Shown here: piece after piece, positions 33,937 to 45,994 of the stretch
Numbering within the stretch: position 1 is the first letter of the stretch
Layout: each line of letters starts with the position of its first letter
Assembly (NCBI GenBank): GCA_049999805.1
Contig: JBNGIO010005225.1
Coordinates: 18,635 to 82,634 of the forward strand
Direction of reading: 5' to 3'
Source of the DNA: Folioceros fuciformis
Lineage: Eukaryota; Anthocerotophyta; Anthocerotopsida; Anthocerotales
Length of the DNA stretch: 64,000 nt
Notes under the pieces: model-generated
Told to the model about the DNA's origin: nothing
Seen by the model: only the letters and a program-made list of their open reading frames with translations
Database searches by the model: none
Program-made: the position numbers and the translations under genes

Positions 33937-36931
33937 ATGGAGGAGACCTTCGTTCCATTGCAAGGTATTCGAAACGATATTGCTGGACGTTATGCTTGCT
34001 ACAAGCATGACTGGCTGGGTGGCCTCAACGCGGGCATCAGGTGGGTGATGTGAACTCTGCTGGGATTTCTCATCTTATCGGCTCCTAAGTACTAACTCCA
34101 GCCTGGGATTGGAGTTTCCGTGTTGCTATTGCAGGATCTTTGCACCCACCACGTACATTTTCTTCGCTTCAGCTATCCCCGTCATCTCGTTTGGAGAGCA
34201 GCTCGATCGAGACACAAGTAATCTTTAGCAGGGATATTGGATTCGTCGTTTTTCATTATAAGCTCTAGATCTCATTCTGACTGCAGATGGTATGCTCTGT
34301 GCGTAGATGGGCAGCTGAGTGCAGTTCAGACTCTTGCATCTACTGCAGTCTGTGGTGTCATACACTCCATCCTGGGGGGACAACCCCTCCTTATCCTGGG
34401 AGTGGCTGAGCCTACTGTCATCATGTACACTTTCATGTACAACTTTGCCAAGGGCCAAACCAATCTGGGTCCACGCCTGTTTCTGGCGTGGGCAGCTTGG
34501 TACTCTCCATGTTCCTAAGCCCCGGCCCCAAACGTCTTCAATTATTAAGCATAACTGCAGCCGCTGAAGCTGCTCATTTTTCCTGTCATTGATCGTTACA
34601 GGGTGAGCGTATGGACCGCAGCCATGTTGTTTGTACTGGCAGTTCTTGGGGCATGCTCCATCATCCATAGGTTCACCCGTCTTGCAGGGGAGCTCTTTGG
34701 CATGCTCATTTCGGTTCTCTTCATGCAGCAAGCTGTCAAAGTAAGAACGAAAAAGTCAACTTCTCTCTTCCTCGGTTCGCAGTTCGAGAGTTTCTCTCTA
34801 ACAGAGTGCTACAACTTCGTGGCCTGTTCCTGCAGGGTGCCATTGAGGAGTTCCGTGTCCCAAAGCGAGAAGATCCGTCAGAAGATCAGTTTCAGCATCC
34901 CTGGCGGTTTGCCAATGGCCTCTTTGGGCTGCTACTGTCATTTGGCCTCCTGCTCACTGCACTCAAGAGCAGGAAGGCAAGATCATGGCGTTATGGATCA
35001 GGTGAGCCCAGCAGAATGAGGTACACGGCAGCCATGTTCCAGGAATATAGTGGCTGAGCAGAATGAGGAAAGTCACGTGATGAGCATGTCCCCTTGCAGG
35101 AGCCCTCCGCGGATTTGTTGCTGACTATGGAGTACCACTCATGGTCCTGATATGGACGGCAATATCTTATTCGCCGGGGAAATCCATTCCCTCAGGCATT
35201 CCAAGACGACTCTTCAGTCCTACTCCCTGGTCACCTGGAGCATCGAGCAATTGGACTGTACTCAGGGTGAGCATCAGACACGCTGCTCATGGTAAAACTC
35301 TGGTCCTGCTCCATACGCGACGCGGGTTAAAAATTGTGCGTTTCGATGGCAGGAAATGAAGGAGGTCCCTGCGGTGTACATTGTTATCGCCATAATCCCA
35401 GCAACAATGATTTCTGTTCTGTATTTTTTTGATCACAGCGTGGCATCTCAACTGGCACAGCAGAAAGAGTTCAACTTGCGAAAGCCACCGTCCTTCCATT
35501 GGGATCTACTGCTTCTTGGTTGGCTGGTATAGCCCTCGTCTAGTATCCACATCCAATCAGTGATCGTGAACTCTACGTCCTTTGCATAATGCCTTTTGAT
35601 TTCTCCAGACAATCATGTGCGGGCTGTTGGGAATACCTCCCTCAAACGGAGTACTGCCACAGTCTCCCATGCACACCAAAAGCTTGGCCACTTTGAAGAC
35701 TCAGGTGCCCCACGTGATCAATAACTTTTGGTGTTGCTCTGCTCTGCATCTTCCTGCTTTGGTCCTGAGTCCTCAAGGAGTGGTACTAATTTGCACCAAT
35801 TCCGTTCGAGTGGTCAGCTTATTCGTGAAAAATTGGTGAAGACTGCGAAGATACAACTCCAGGAGAGGGCTACAGTTGCTGAAATGTGCACCAGCATGCA
35901 GCAAGCATTTAATCAGATGGAGAGCCCACTGGCGTTCCCCTCCACAAGGGTAAGCCGTAGGGTATTAACGCTGTTCATGACCGAACTACGCGTAAGGCAT
36001 TTGTGATAGCTGTCTCTAAGGTGAATGGCGATAAACGCTGCAGGTCATGAAGGAGTTCAAGGGCAGCATAACCCAGCTAGCAGCAGAATCTGGAAAGGCT
36101 GACCTTATTGTGGACACAAGCATTTTCGATCCCGAGAAGGACATCGATGACCTCCTTCCGGTAGAAGTGAAGGAGCAGAGGCTGAGCAACTTGATGCAAT
36201 CGATGATGGTGGCAGGATGCGTTGGAGCTATGCCCCTGATCAAGAGAATTCCCACATCCGTACTCTGGGGCTACTTTGCCTACATGGCTATCGAAAGTCT
36301 TCCAGGAAACCAGTTCTGGGAGAGGATTCTTCTCCTGTTCACGCCGTCAAACCGGCAGTTCAAGTTAGTGACCGAACTTTCCTGCGGAACCCAGCTGCAT
36401 GCGACTAACAAATTTAGGCNNNNNNNNNNNNNNNNNNNNNNNNNNNNNNNNNNNNNNNNNNNNNNNNNNNNNNNNNNNNNNNNNNNNNNNNNNNNNNNNN
36501 NNNNNNNNNNNNNNNNNNNCGGCAGAGTGCTCGAAGAGGCGCATGCGTCTTTCGTGGAACGGGTGCCATTCAAAATCATCACGATCCTCACCATCTTCCA
36601 GTTGTGTTATCTTGTGGCCTGCTATGCCATTACCTGGATCCCGCTTGCAGGAGTCCTGTTCCCGGTTCTCATCATGATGCTAGTGCCTATCCGTCAGTTC
36701 ATCCTACCCAGATTCTTCAAGGCACAGGATTTGGCTGAGCTAGACGCTGCTGACTACGAAGAGGCGCCTGCCATGCCTTACAGCAGCTCCGTGAAGGTTG
36801 GAACCACAGTAGAATCGCTATAATGCGTGGGGCCCGAATCTGTTCTCTCATACATCGTTTCTTTTCGGCAGGTTGCGGAAGTTGTAGGGCCCGAACAGCA
36901 GCTGGATACCGCGGAAGTGATGGACGCATGA
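33937..36931 (+). CDS. BOR1: BOR-type borate exporter (SLC4-like)
   Basis: Exons: 33937-34040, 34135-34217, 34307-34499, 34602-34740, 34836-35001, 35100-35266, 35353-35526, 35609-35704, 35818-35949, 36044-36363, 36526-36799 and probably 36872-36931 (about 635 residues). If the last intron is retained, the frame stops at 36823 (623 residues). Plant BOR landmarks appear in order: METFVP-type start, [168 protein letters not shown] and [16 protein letters not shown] proteins are plasma-membrane borate/anion transporters of about 10-12 helices that load boron outward. The 36420-36519 gap lies inside intron 10. After the predicted stop, TTRSRGES in another frame resembles the BOR1 C-terminal tail. 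Confidence 0.94.
36420..36519. other. Assembly gap (100 N) inside a BOR intron
   Basis: Exactly 100 N. The exons on both sides join in phase (FK then [15 protein letters not shown]), so no coding sequence appears to be missing. Confidence 0.97.
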
Positions 36932-36999
36932 CTACCAGAAGTCGTGGTGAATCAAGCAGCCAAGCAATTCATGCACAACTCAGTCTTCGTTGCGATTTG

Positions 37000-37005
37000 A
37001 AAAAA
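37000..37005 (-). terminator. RNA polymerase III terminator of tRNA-Ser
   Basis: Six A on the plus strand give TTTTTT on the transcribed strand, 20 nt beyond the tRNA 3' end. Confidence 0.75.
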
Positions 37006-37024
37006 CATTTTATTGCATGAATAA

Positions 37025-37105
37025 CGTGGTCGGCAGGATTCGAACCTGCGCGGGCGAACCCACATGATTTCTAGTCATGCCCGATAACCACTCCGGCACG
37101 ACCAC
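37025..37105 (-). tRNA. trnS-AGA: tRNA-Ser (anticodon AGA)
   Basis: On the minus strand an 81-nt gene without encoded CCA. Acceptor arms GTGGTCG and CGACCAC pair, with discriminator G. The anticodon stem CATGA/TCATG encloses CTAGAAA, giving anticodon AGA (reads UCU). A variable arm of class II size and the T loop GGTTCGAATCC (B box) are present. No intron is seen. This is a nuclear-type serine tRNA lying antiparallel just after the BOR gene. Confidence 0.95.
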
Positions 37106-38077
37106 CTCTTCATATCAATGCAAACCCTTTACAGTATAAGTTTTTTGCTCAAGGCCAAAAGAGGATGTTTGGAGGAGTACCTAAGTGGTCTCAATCTATG
37201 AATTTCATTTAGAGACCAGACATTTGAGATGCCTAAGGTTTTGTTTCATTCCTTCCAAAACTTCAAGCAGGACCTTGGTTCAAGTGACACATCACCTATC
37301 AATGACATAATTCTTTCTCCATGACATTGGTGACTACCCCTTTTGGCTTGCAGCCCTCTACACGTTTTTTTTTCCTCCTCATATATCAGTTAGATCAGGT
37401 TTTGATGAGATTCTCATTTCTTTATTCAGTAAAATATTTTGTTTTGCTATCTTGGACTAAAAATCAAGCTGCCCCTATGTTAGCATACTCTATATTAAGC
37501 TGCCAAATCTTACATTAAATGAGAATAATTTTGAATTTTCGAGAACTTTTAAACTTTCTAGATAGATGGGCTAGCCATTAGTTTTGAATGATTTGAAAAA
37601 TTAAACTGTTTCCTCATCCCATACCTTGCTTCTAGTATCCCACCTGCACCTCTGAAACCTTTCATGACTGGATATTTAGACAAACTAAACTTCATTGTCC
37701 AACTAACTGGTGAGCTGAACCCGAACAGTAAAAATCGTATCAAATGCATTATCAAGACAGTCGCCCATAGATGGAGCTGTGCATCAGGAAGACGAAATAA
37801 CAACACGAGGTTAAAACAAGTGTCCATCACGAGGCGGAAAAGTAGGCAAGGCAAAAAAAATGTTTCCTAGTAGAAAGTTCCTGCAAAAATGTATGCAAAA
37901 GCTGAAGTCTTTACAATGGGCCCTTCGAATCGCGAGATCCGTCAAAAAGGGGTTCACAACACGTAAGGACCTGGTGTCAAGTGGAGAGCTCTCTTAGTGC
38001 GCCGGTTTTGGTGTCTTGTTATGCTGTAGGTGTCTACAGACGAGCGAGAAATGACACCCACTGACTACTCAACTCAA
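37106..38077. other. AT-rich island between tRNA and LFR
   Basis: From about 37130 to 37870 the base composition is clearly richer in A and T than the rest of the window, with runs such as TTTTTTTTTCCTCC and AATTTTGAATTTTCGAG. Short frames exist on both strands (the longest is 98 codons, minus, 37558-37854), without recognised motifs. It may be an inserted element or transferred DNA; no ends or target duplications are visible. Confidence 0.45.
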
Positions 38078-40119
38078 CTAGGAGCCCCATACTCCCCGCG
38101 TAGCACCAGCCTTGACATTAGTCCGTGAGCACAGCTCCCAAAGAATACGTGCAAAGATATCTGACATTCGGGCGTCTAGAAGAGCAATTTCAGCAAAGGT
38201 ATTTTCAAACGCCAGCATCACTGTTCTGTTTTGGGGCTCCGACGCCAAGCTTTCCAGGGTGAGAGCGGCCTTGCGGACGACTTCCGTCAAAGGATGAGGT
38301 GCTTGCACGATCCTTAGGAGCCTCCCAATCGCCCTGCAAGAAATGTGAACATGGCCAACCTTCAGTGCTGCAATGAGTACAAAGCACCAAGCTAGGGTCT
38401 CAGCAGCAGCACCCTACCATCGCTCATTCGCAAGTCGAACACGACAGTCCATGTTTATTTCTGCGAAGTTGTACAGAGCCCCGACAGCTGCTGCCTGGCC
38501 ATCTGCTCCTGGCAGGCCCAACAAGTCGACCAGCCGCCGGTACACCTGCAAAGCAAGCAGAGACGGATGCATAAGGAGGTTGCTCCCCCTCAAAGGACCT
38601 TCCGAACCGGAGGCCGGTCTAAGTTTCCACATGTTTCACAAGCACTGAGTCAGCAGAAGGTGATAAACTTCCAGTAGGGAATGAACCTGAGGGGCCACTG
38701 GTAGAAGGTAGGGTTCGTTATCAGGGTTAACCACCAGTCTTCCAAGAAGCTCCGCAGCCGAACAATACCATGCTCTTACAGGAGATTCCAACATGTCAAT
38801 AAATGATTGTACAGCTTGCTTTTCTCTGATAAACAACAGCGTATGCACTTGTTAGGTCCCTTCAGACGAAGAAACAAGAGTTGCTACACTGCAAGAAGGC
38901 AAACATTCAATAACCTAAAATAAATGAAGTCAGGCAAAACGGCAGTTGTCAAAAGATAGCTGGTGAAACCCACGAGATCTGTCCTCGGGTGCTATCCTCA
39001 AAAAGCTTGATACAGAGGAAAGGTGCCAAGTTCACAATAGTTTCGATGGAGTTCATCACTAGCTCTTCATCTTCTGCATATCATGCCAAAACCAAGTGAG
39101 TATGACGATCCTTGGATCTTCAGACACAACTGAGAGAACTGCCACCACTGACCAGTGAGATGATCTTGCATGCAGTGAATCAGGGTCTCCAGACAGTTCC
39201 GATGCTGGGCCATGAAACTTTCGTTCTCTGGCATGAACGAGAAATTACGTACAATGTTGGAGGCAGCGACTGCTGCTTGCTGTCTCTCCAATCGGCCCAG
39301 CTCGTCCAGATTGAAGACGCCCTCTTCATCCCACCACCACTCCGAGTTTTTGCTCTGCTTATCAGCATCTCCGAAGATTTCATCTTTATGCAGCAAGGTG
39401 TCTGGCGCAGACCTGTACTAAGGACATGCCAGGTAAGTTGCTTGGCTGCATCTCAACAAGGCAGAGGAGCATGCATGCACGCCACATGAAGCGAGAGGCC
39501 AAACAAGGGAGGTTGCGGCCGCTGGAGATACTTCAGCTATTCTATTCCCAGGAAAAAGAACCGACAACGACTTACCGGAGGCGCCAAATAGGATCCCCTG
39601 GACAGGTACTTTCGAACTCCATCCCCCATCCCGTGTAAGTATGGTTAGCCCCTAGGACACGTTGTCTGGCAAGCTTTGCAGAATCACGTGGATGTGCTAT
39701 ATCACGCCACTCCTGAATCTTAAATCCCACAAGACACAACACAAGTACAGTGAGAGCTGGAAGACCTAAACGTCACATGAAATCTCATGAGCGTGCTTGC
39801 TGCCGAAGACAACGACACTGCTGATGCAAACTATGGCATGACCTCGAGGAATTGCTGAGCTCACCACAAAGAGAAGTGCATCAAGAAGCCCTGGAACCTT
39901 GGCAATAACTCCAAAATCTCTTCGCGGATCATCTTTTTCCTTGAAGGAGATGACAGTGAGGGCATTCAAGGCCCAGGACACTTCACTCTTTAAACCACTC
40001 TGCAGAGCCAGCACATATCTTTTGCTGCTCTTGTCTACCACAGATGCAGCGCCAGCGCCATCGGCGGAGTCCCCGGGTACCGCGTTCCTAGGCATTGCTT
40101 TCATTCGCCCAGAAGCCAT
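38078..40119 (-). CDS. LFR: LFR armadillo-repeat subunit of SWI/SNF chromatin remodeller
   Basis: Seven exons on the minus strand (39865-40119, 39610-39718, 39153-39383, 38974-39073, 38687-38825, 38418-38545, 38078-38333) join in phase to 405 residues. Matches to plant LEAF AND FLOWER RELATED run throughout: YVLALQSGLKSEVSWALNAL, FKEKDDPRRD, EWRDIAHPRD, WWWDEEGVFNLDELGR, AASNIVRNFSFMPENE, MAQHRNCLETLI, LVMNSIETIVNLAP, AAELLGRLVVNPDNEPYLLP, AAAVGALYNFAEINMDCR and APHPLTEVVRKAALTLESLA. LFR is a plant-specific subunit of BAF-type SWI/SNF complexes, acting with SYD/BRM and AS2 in leaf and flower development. The N-terminus is shorter than in Arabidopsis; an extra 5' exon upstream of 40119 cannot be excluded. 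Confidence 0.92.
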
Positions 40120-40847
40120 GTCGTGAACCTTTAAACAGGCACTTGATAAATACACTTGGTCTGCTTAGGGATTGGACGTCATGCTCCACCTGCAACCCTT
40201 CCACCCCGAGACAACCGGACGCACATACTGTACGTAACAGCTTCTATGTAGAGCAGCCGGCTCAACACACATACCGTGTGACCTGCTGCAAACTTGCTGC
40301 TCAAGGAGGTTTTTGAGCCATCCCTGCTCCGCTGGACTGACAGATTGTCCTAGAACGGAATGGTGCAGAACCACCGTGCGCAAGGACTGCTTACGTTGGC
40401 GCGATGCCGAACCGAACATAGAAACATGACTGAAGCGTGGGGGGGGGGCAGTCGAACGGACACCATGCTTAAACCAAAGAAAAATAACCTGGAATTACCA
40501 GCACCTAAAAATCGCAGTGAGAACTACATCTCCTCATTTGTGAGACTCCGTGTCAAAAGAAACTGTCTCACACCTCATAAAATCCGTCCAGAGTCTACCA
40601 GGAAGATCTCTAACATCTATAGTTGTCAATGATGCGATCTGACAACGTACAATCTCTCAGAGAGAGAAACTGTCCTACGTGTACTAAACTGTCCCGGAGA
40701 AGTTGCCGTGCGTCTTCCGGCCGTATCTCGACAACACTGTTCGACTCTCCAATTTAGAGACCCAACACATGATCTACAGCCAAAAAAACTAATTCCAAGA
40801 GCAAACGACAATGTTGGCCACTTGGACTCAAATGCCTGTCGGTCAGC
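40120..40847. other. Spacer between LFR and UGD
   Basis: Should contain the LFR promoter and UGD 3' end. A run of nine or ten G lies near 40440. No gene is visible. Confidence 0.4.
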
Positions 40848-42290
40848 TCATGAGGATGCAGGCAAATCCTTCACAAAAGCATCAAGAGGCTTTCCGATGG
40901 AGAACACAATAAAGCCGATCTTTCTCAATGCCTCCACGTTGAGAAGGTTACGGCCATCAAAGATGAATGCTGGCTTCTCCATGTTGTCGTATATTTTCTG
41001 ATAGTCAAGGGTCTTGAACTCATCCCATTCGGTGATGATGCAAATGCCATGAGCTTTGTCGGCGGCGGCATAAGCATCCTTCTCGACCAGAACATGCTCC
41101 AAAGAAGCAGGGGTCTCGGGCTGCAGGTGCTGGGGATGATCCCAGTCAAACTTGCTCATGGTCAGATCCTTCCTGATCTGTTCTTCAGTGACCTGGGGAT
41201 CGTAGATGCTAAGTTTGGCCTTGTCTCCAATCAAACCCTGGCACACGTCAATGGCAGGTGTTTCTCGTGTATCACCAGTGTCTTTCTTGAAGGCAAAGCC
41301 GAAGATAGCCACCTTCTTGCCCGAGACAGTGTTGAACATGGATGAAACCACTCGCTTCACAAAGCGAGACTTCTGATAGTCGTTGATCTGCACCACCTGC
41401 TTCCAATAGTTAGCGACCTCTGTCAGCCCGTTGCATTCACAGATGTATACAAGGTTGAGGATGTCCTTCTGGAAGCAGGAGCCGCCAAACCCCACGCTGG
41501 AACTCAAGAAGCGTGATCCAATACGAGTATCCTTGCCGATGGCGTACGCCACTTCCGAAACATCAGCACCGGTAGCCTCGCAGAGGGCGGACATGGCATT
41601 GATGGAGGAGATCCTCTGCGCCAAGAACGCATTGGCCGCAAGCTTGGACAGTTCTGCAGACCACAGATTTGTTGTGATGATGCGGTCTTCCGGCACCCAG
41701 TGAGCATAGACCGCCTTGAGAGCAGCAACAGCCTTCTGGCCCTCGGGAGTCGGTCGTCCACCAATCAACACACGGTCAGGGTTCTGCAAGTCCTCGATAG
41801 CAGTCCCTTCTGCCAGGAACTCAGGGTTGGACAAAATCTGGAAGTTGATGCCCTTGTTGCTGTGAGTCAAGATCTTCTCAATAGCCTCCGCCGTTTTCAC
41901 CGGGACAGTGGACTTCTCCACGACAATCTTATCTGACTGGGAAACATCCGCGATCATGCGAGCAGCACTCTCCCAGTACGTCAGATCTGCCGCCTTGCCA
42001 GCTCCCAGTCCTCTGGTCTTGGTCGGAGTGTTGACGGACACAAATATGATGTCGGCCTCGGCGACATACTTCTCCACATCGCTGCTGAAGACGAGATTCT
42101 TTCCCCTGCAGGCCTTGACCACTTCATCAAGCCCCGGCTCGTAGATGGGAAGGTCATCGCTGTTCCAGGCAGCAATTCTCGGCTTGGAGATGTCGACAAC
42201 GTTGACTTCAATGCCAGGGCACTTGAAAGCAATCATAGCCATCGTCGGGCCCCCGACGTATCCGGCACCAATGCAGCATATCTTCACCAT
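40848..42290 (-). CDS. UGD: UDP-glucose 6-dehydrogenase
   Basis: An intronless coding region of 480 residues, the normal plant length, starting [20 protein letters not shown] with the Rossmann GxGxxG. Conserved blocks include [88 protein letters not shown] with the catalytic Cys272, and [20 protein letters not shown]. The enzyme oxidises UDP-glucose to UDP-glucuronate with two NAD+ in the cytosol and feeds pectin and hemicellulose precursors. The frame is open 41 codons further upstream, but Met at 42290 is where family similarity begins. The leader just before it, with polypyrimidine and AG, suggests a 5'-UTR intron, as in many plant UGD genes. Confidence 0.97.
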   Translation of the reverse strand: MVKICCIGAGYVGGPTMAMIAFKCPGIEVNVVDISKPRIAAWNSDDLPIYEPGLDEVVKACRGKNLVFSSDVEKYVAEADIIFVSVNTPTKTRGLGAGKAADLTYWESAARMIADVSQSDKIVVEKSTVPVKTAEAIEKILTHSNKGINFQILSNPEFLAEGTAIEDLQNPDRVLIGGRPTPEGQKAVAALKAVYAHWVPEDRIITTNLWSAELSKLAANAFLAQRISSINAMSALCEATGADVSEVAYAIGKDTRIGSRFLSSSVGFGGSCFQKDILNLVYICECNGLTEVANYWKQVVQINDYQKSRFVKRVVSSMFNTVSGKKVAIFGFAFKKDTGDTRETPAIDVCQGLIGDKAKLSIYDPQVTEEQIRKDLTMSKFDWDHPQHLQPETPASLEHVLVEKDAYAAADKAHGICIITEWDEFKTLDYQKIYDNMEKPAFIFDGRNLLNVEALRKIGFIVFSIGKPLDAFVKDLPASS

Positions 42291-44384
42291 TTTGCAGATC
42301 TGGCCTTGGCCTTGACTGCGATCTGCCACACAAGCAAAACAGACAGACGTTAGCGAAACAAAAAAAGAGAAAAGAAAAAAAAAATGGAATAGACGGCAGC
42401 AAGCATCTGGCAAAACAGATATGCCTCATCCAGAGAGCCAGATCCAGAAACAAGCATGTGACAGTGACCTCAAAAAACCGACACCAGCACAGATCGGGAA
42501 GCCTTGCACAAGCAAAACCCGTACAAAAGCTGAGAACTGCCTGGATCCCTTCCGTGCCAGCCAGGCTCCGCACGGATAGAGGATGAAGAAAACAACAAAA
42601 CATGACTACGGTAACCACGACAAGAAGAAGAAGAAGAAGAAGAAGAAGCTCACAGCAGCCGAGGTAGCAGGATCAGGCGACGCAATGCCGACGCAGGCAG
42701 GGGAGGAGAAACAGACCTGGAAGAGAAGAAGCGATCTGCCTCGTCGATCGGCGCAAGACGCGTCAGACTGGAGCTGGAGGAGAGCCGAGCAAGCGAAGAC
42801 GCAGCAGCCCCTTGCGAGCTATGAGAAGCGGAGGAGCGCGATGCGATGGAGCAAGAGCAGGCAGACGGCACAGAAATAGAGCGCGCTGGAGAGAAGGCGG
42901 AGGCGGAACGTGAGATCGCGGGCCCGCGTACGCGTAAAGAAAGGGAGACCGGGGTGGCGAATTCGATTGTCCAGGCCGTCGTGGGGTCACGCCAAGCCTG
43001 GCGTAACTGGCGAGCCGCACTGCGCGTGGAGCTGGCTAGGGGGCCTCGCCAGTTCATCATTTCGGACAGGCGAGAACGCCTGGAAGCAACGTGACGGGCA
43101 TGGGAGCAGCCCGAGCTCGAACCCACGTGGAGTCACCTCTGGGCGACGGGGGCCGTCGGATGGTCCAGCGGACGGCGGGGATAGGCCGGGGAGGCTAACC
43201 ATGCCTGCGGTGCATACGTCGATACATACATGTCTTTTACGTTCTGTCAAATCGTAAATTAGCGTATACGAATTATCCATGGAGGTTCATACAAGCTCTC
43301 TGTCACCCTCTCTCTCATATCAGACTCCTTGGTCGATGGAGATGCTACCTGTTTTCGTCTGGAGCGATGTCTCCAAAGAAAATGATATTTGCGCAGATGT
43401 GCAGATCCAGGTTGGACAGGATGTTAGATGTGAAGAAGAGTGTCGTAATGTGCAATCCAAACTCCCAGAAGATCTGGCATCCTTGTCTGGCTCGGGCTGG
43501 GGACGATGAGGGCATGGCGTGCTTGTATTGGGGACTCGGAACACGGGGTATTCAGAATGCAATGCGGGTTTCAGCCGAGCGATTGGCTCCGGAGTCTGTG
43601 TGTCTGCCCATTCCATGGCCTGGCCCCAGCTGCCGGGGCAGGAAAGGAAAGGATTACGGGATGTGGTGATGGACTGTATGCTACAATTGTGCCGCCTAAA
43701 AACACGCAAGGATCCATCCTTCTACGGTAGTTGATGGAGGAAAGTGTGGAAAGCATGCCTGTCCAGAAGTGGCAGATGTGTTTCTAAATCGGTACCAGGT
43801 GCGGGCGAGACTGCACGGAGGTCTGGTTGCGAGACACAGGCTGTCGCTGCAAACGGCGGTGTGTGCGCTGGTACCGTGCAATGGAATTGCCAAGGGGTTT
43901 AGGGATCGGGCTTCATCGCGTGGGGAGTGGATCTTCTGTGCCTGCCTGGAGCGCGGGGCTTCCTCCTTGCTTCCGGGGCGGCATGGGCTGGTACGGGGTC
44001 TGCGTTTGTGAGAATCCGAGCGGACATTGGCGGATGGTGATGGCCTTGGGGGTTTGCAGGGCATGCAATGAGCGGTACGGGAGCAACTGTTGAGCCTCTG
44101 GGAGGTGTGATGAGACATGGAATGTGGTGGTTTCCAACCTGGTCGTGCATCCGCCGTGAAGAGTGCTTGTACAAGGCAGAAATGTTCATGAAACCTGGTG
44201 ATGGTGGCAGGTTGCGTAGCAAGGGCTTGGCGTGTGTGCACCGGCGTTGCGGAAGCAGAGGCCTTCTTGTGGTCTTCTTCTGGATCTTCGCTCATTCGTG
44301 GAGCGAGAGAAGGTTCAGGGTTGTTGAGCTAGTGATTCCATGCACACCACCACAACCGTCCGGTGAGCGAATTTGAGCGGGAGC
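42291..44384. other. UGD 5' region and intergenic DNA
   Basis: The first 370 bp probably include the UGD leader and a 5'-UTR intron. Beyond about 42900 no gene is recognised; short competing frames occur on both strands. Confidence 0.4.
42622..42648. repeat. (AAG)9 microsatellite
   Basis: Nine perfect AAG units (CTT on the UGD strand) lie in the upstream region of the UGD gene, probably within its 5' leader or leader intron. Confidence 0.97.
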
Positions 44385-44640
44385 ATGCTGATGTGCTGAT
44401 GTGCTGGCGGGCGAGGGCGGGCTTCATCCATTTTGCTTAATTGATGGACATTGCGTGTATGCAAAAATGCGGCAGGCTGTGAAAGTAAGTCTTGGAAGAG
44501 TTCAGGTGGTTTGGTTCATTCGGGAGCAACACTCTTGAACAGGGGAGGAAAGGACGGATCTGAACTGACAGGATACTCCCAGCAGGGCATGGGTCAGCAA
44601 ACAAGCTCTGCCTGCCGAGCGCCTCCGCTAGGAGAAGGCA
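44385..44640 (+). pseudogene. PLS-PPR gene fragment
   Basis: A short scrap similar to the two PPR genes of this window. HADVL near 44388, LMDIACMQKCGRL (compare LVDMYAKCGRL) near 44441 and TGYSQQGMGQQ near 44569 occur in order with frame changes between them. The N-terminal repeats and the E-type end are absent. It is a decayed fragment. Confidence 0.7.
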
Positions 44641-44872
44641 GTTTCCTGTATCCGACGCTGTGCGAAGAGAGGCATGCGGTTACGTGTGTGCAGCTCTTTA
44701 AGGAGAAAGTAGCAACGCCAAGCCGTTGCCGCTAACCCTATTCCTTCATAAGGAGAGGGCAGTGTCCTGTACCCGACGCTGTGCAGAGAGAGAGAGAGCC
44801 ATGTGGAAGTGTGTGTGCAACTTCTTCGTGAGAACGAGCAACTAGAAGCCGCTGCCAATCCGCTGACCCGAT
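44631..44872. repeat. Imperfect 121-bp tandem duplication
   Basis: Two units, 44631-44751 and 44752-44872, share GGAGA.GGCAGT.TCCTGTA, CCGACGCTGTGC, GTGTGTGCA and a GCCGCTGCC/CGCTGACC-like end, with scattered substitutions and small indels. The first unit begins right after the PPR fragment. Confidence 0.7.
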
Positions 44873-45871
44873 TTCTTCTTATTTTTTTGCTTGTAGCTTG
44901 CAGTCAGGTGAGCGTGCATGCTGTGTGCGGTGGCAGGGAAGACTCCTGGCTGTAGAAAGACGCTGAGAAGGTCCTGATGCCCCCCAGCCAGGCAGGTGTT
45001 TGATCGATGTGTTACCTGGATCCTATAGACCCAAATTGCATTGCAGGAAAGGACACGACACTCCGCCTGAGAAACGTCGTCCCAAAGCCTGGAAGAACAA
45101 GACTCCGCTCTTCGCAGGTAGGGCTGGTCCCTCGGATCTGCACTGCACTGAATGAGCCCCGCACGAAAAGATAGCGCACAGGCAGTGATCTGAAGCAAGG
45201 ACGCAGGCTCCACCACGCAAGAAGTATGTTGTGAAGATGGGGAAGGCAAGGCCTGGACCGGATCAGAGACATTATTCGTTACGGCGCGGGCGAGCTGAGG
45301 GAGGTAACGAGTTCAGGGTACGGGTGAACGCCGAGTGGATGCTCGATGCCCAGGGCACCCACGCTAAATGTGTGACAGGCTGGCCGTCGGGGAAGGTGCA
45401 GCGGAAGCAGCCAGGGGACCTGCTGCCCCGGTCACCAGGATAAGCACGGTAACACAGTGGAACTCGGCGGTCGCCGGGTTGGGACTTGGACCCTGAATTT
45501 GCGTCTTGCCCGCTGGCTGTTTTTTTATTCCCGTTTAAATGGAGATACCAGCCACAAGGTGGTGGGCATCCAATGGACGGCGACGCCGGGCCGCGGACCT
45601 AAACACGAGAAAGACGGCCCATGTCACAATTAACCTACTGCCGTCCTGTTGCTCAATTTTTATTATTATCATTATTCTCACTCTCGCACAAAGAGGAAAG
45701 TGTGGTAGGTAGTATAAGTTGGGCGTGGCCCCGGACCATGGAAGAAGGCCGATTTGTGATTTGTGGGAGCTGCCGCGGGATCTCTCTGGACGACCCGCTG
45801 CAATGTGCGCGACTGTGTCCTCCTTCTCTCGACGAGCTCCGTCTCCTCGGCGCGCCTGAGCTGCTCCCACT
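44873..45871. other. Intergenic region before malic enzyme gene
   Basis: No gene recognised. The long minus-strand frame across the N gap at 45535-46497 is an artefact of reading through N. Confidence 0.4.
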
Positions 45872-45971
45872 NNNNNNNNNNNNNNNNNNNNNNNNNNNNN
45901 NNNNNNNNNNNNNNNNNNNNNNNNNNNNNNNNNNNNNNNNNNNNNNNNNNNNNNNNNNNNNNNNNNNNNNN
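45872..45971. other. Assembly gap (100 N)
   Basis: Exactly 100 N, upstream of the malic enzyme gene, so part of its promoter or leader is unknown. Confidence 0.99.
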
Positions 45972-45974
45972 GAA

Positions 45975-45994
45975 GGGAAGGGGAGGGGAAGGGG
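45975..45994 (+). promoter_or_regulatory. Potential G-quadruplex upstream of malic enzyme
   Basis: Four G runs (3, 4, 4 and 4 G) separated by one or two bases lie directly after the gap and about 300 bp before the ATG. They fit the usual G-quadruplex pattern. A role in expression is speculative; the low complexity may explain the gap. Confidence 0.4.

Noticed and set aside
36420-36519. Missing coding exon in the BOR gene at the gap
   Set aside because: Flanking exons join in phase and the joined sequence matches the family without a deletion.
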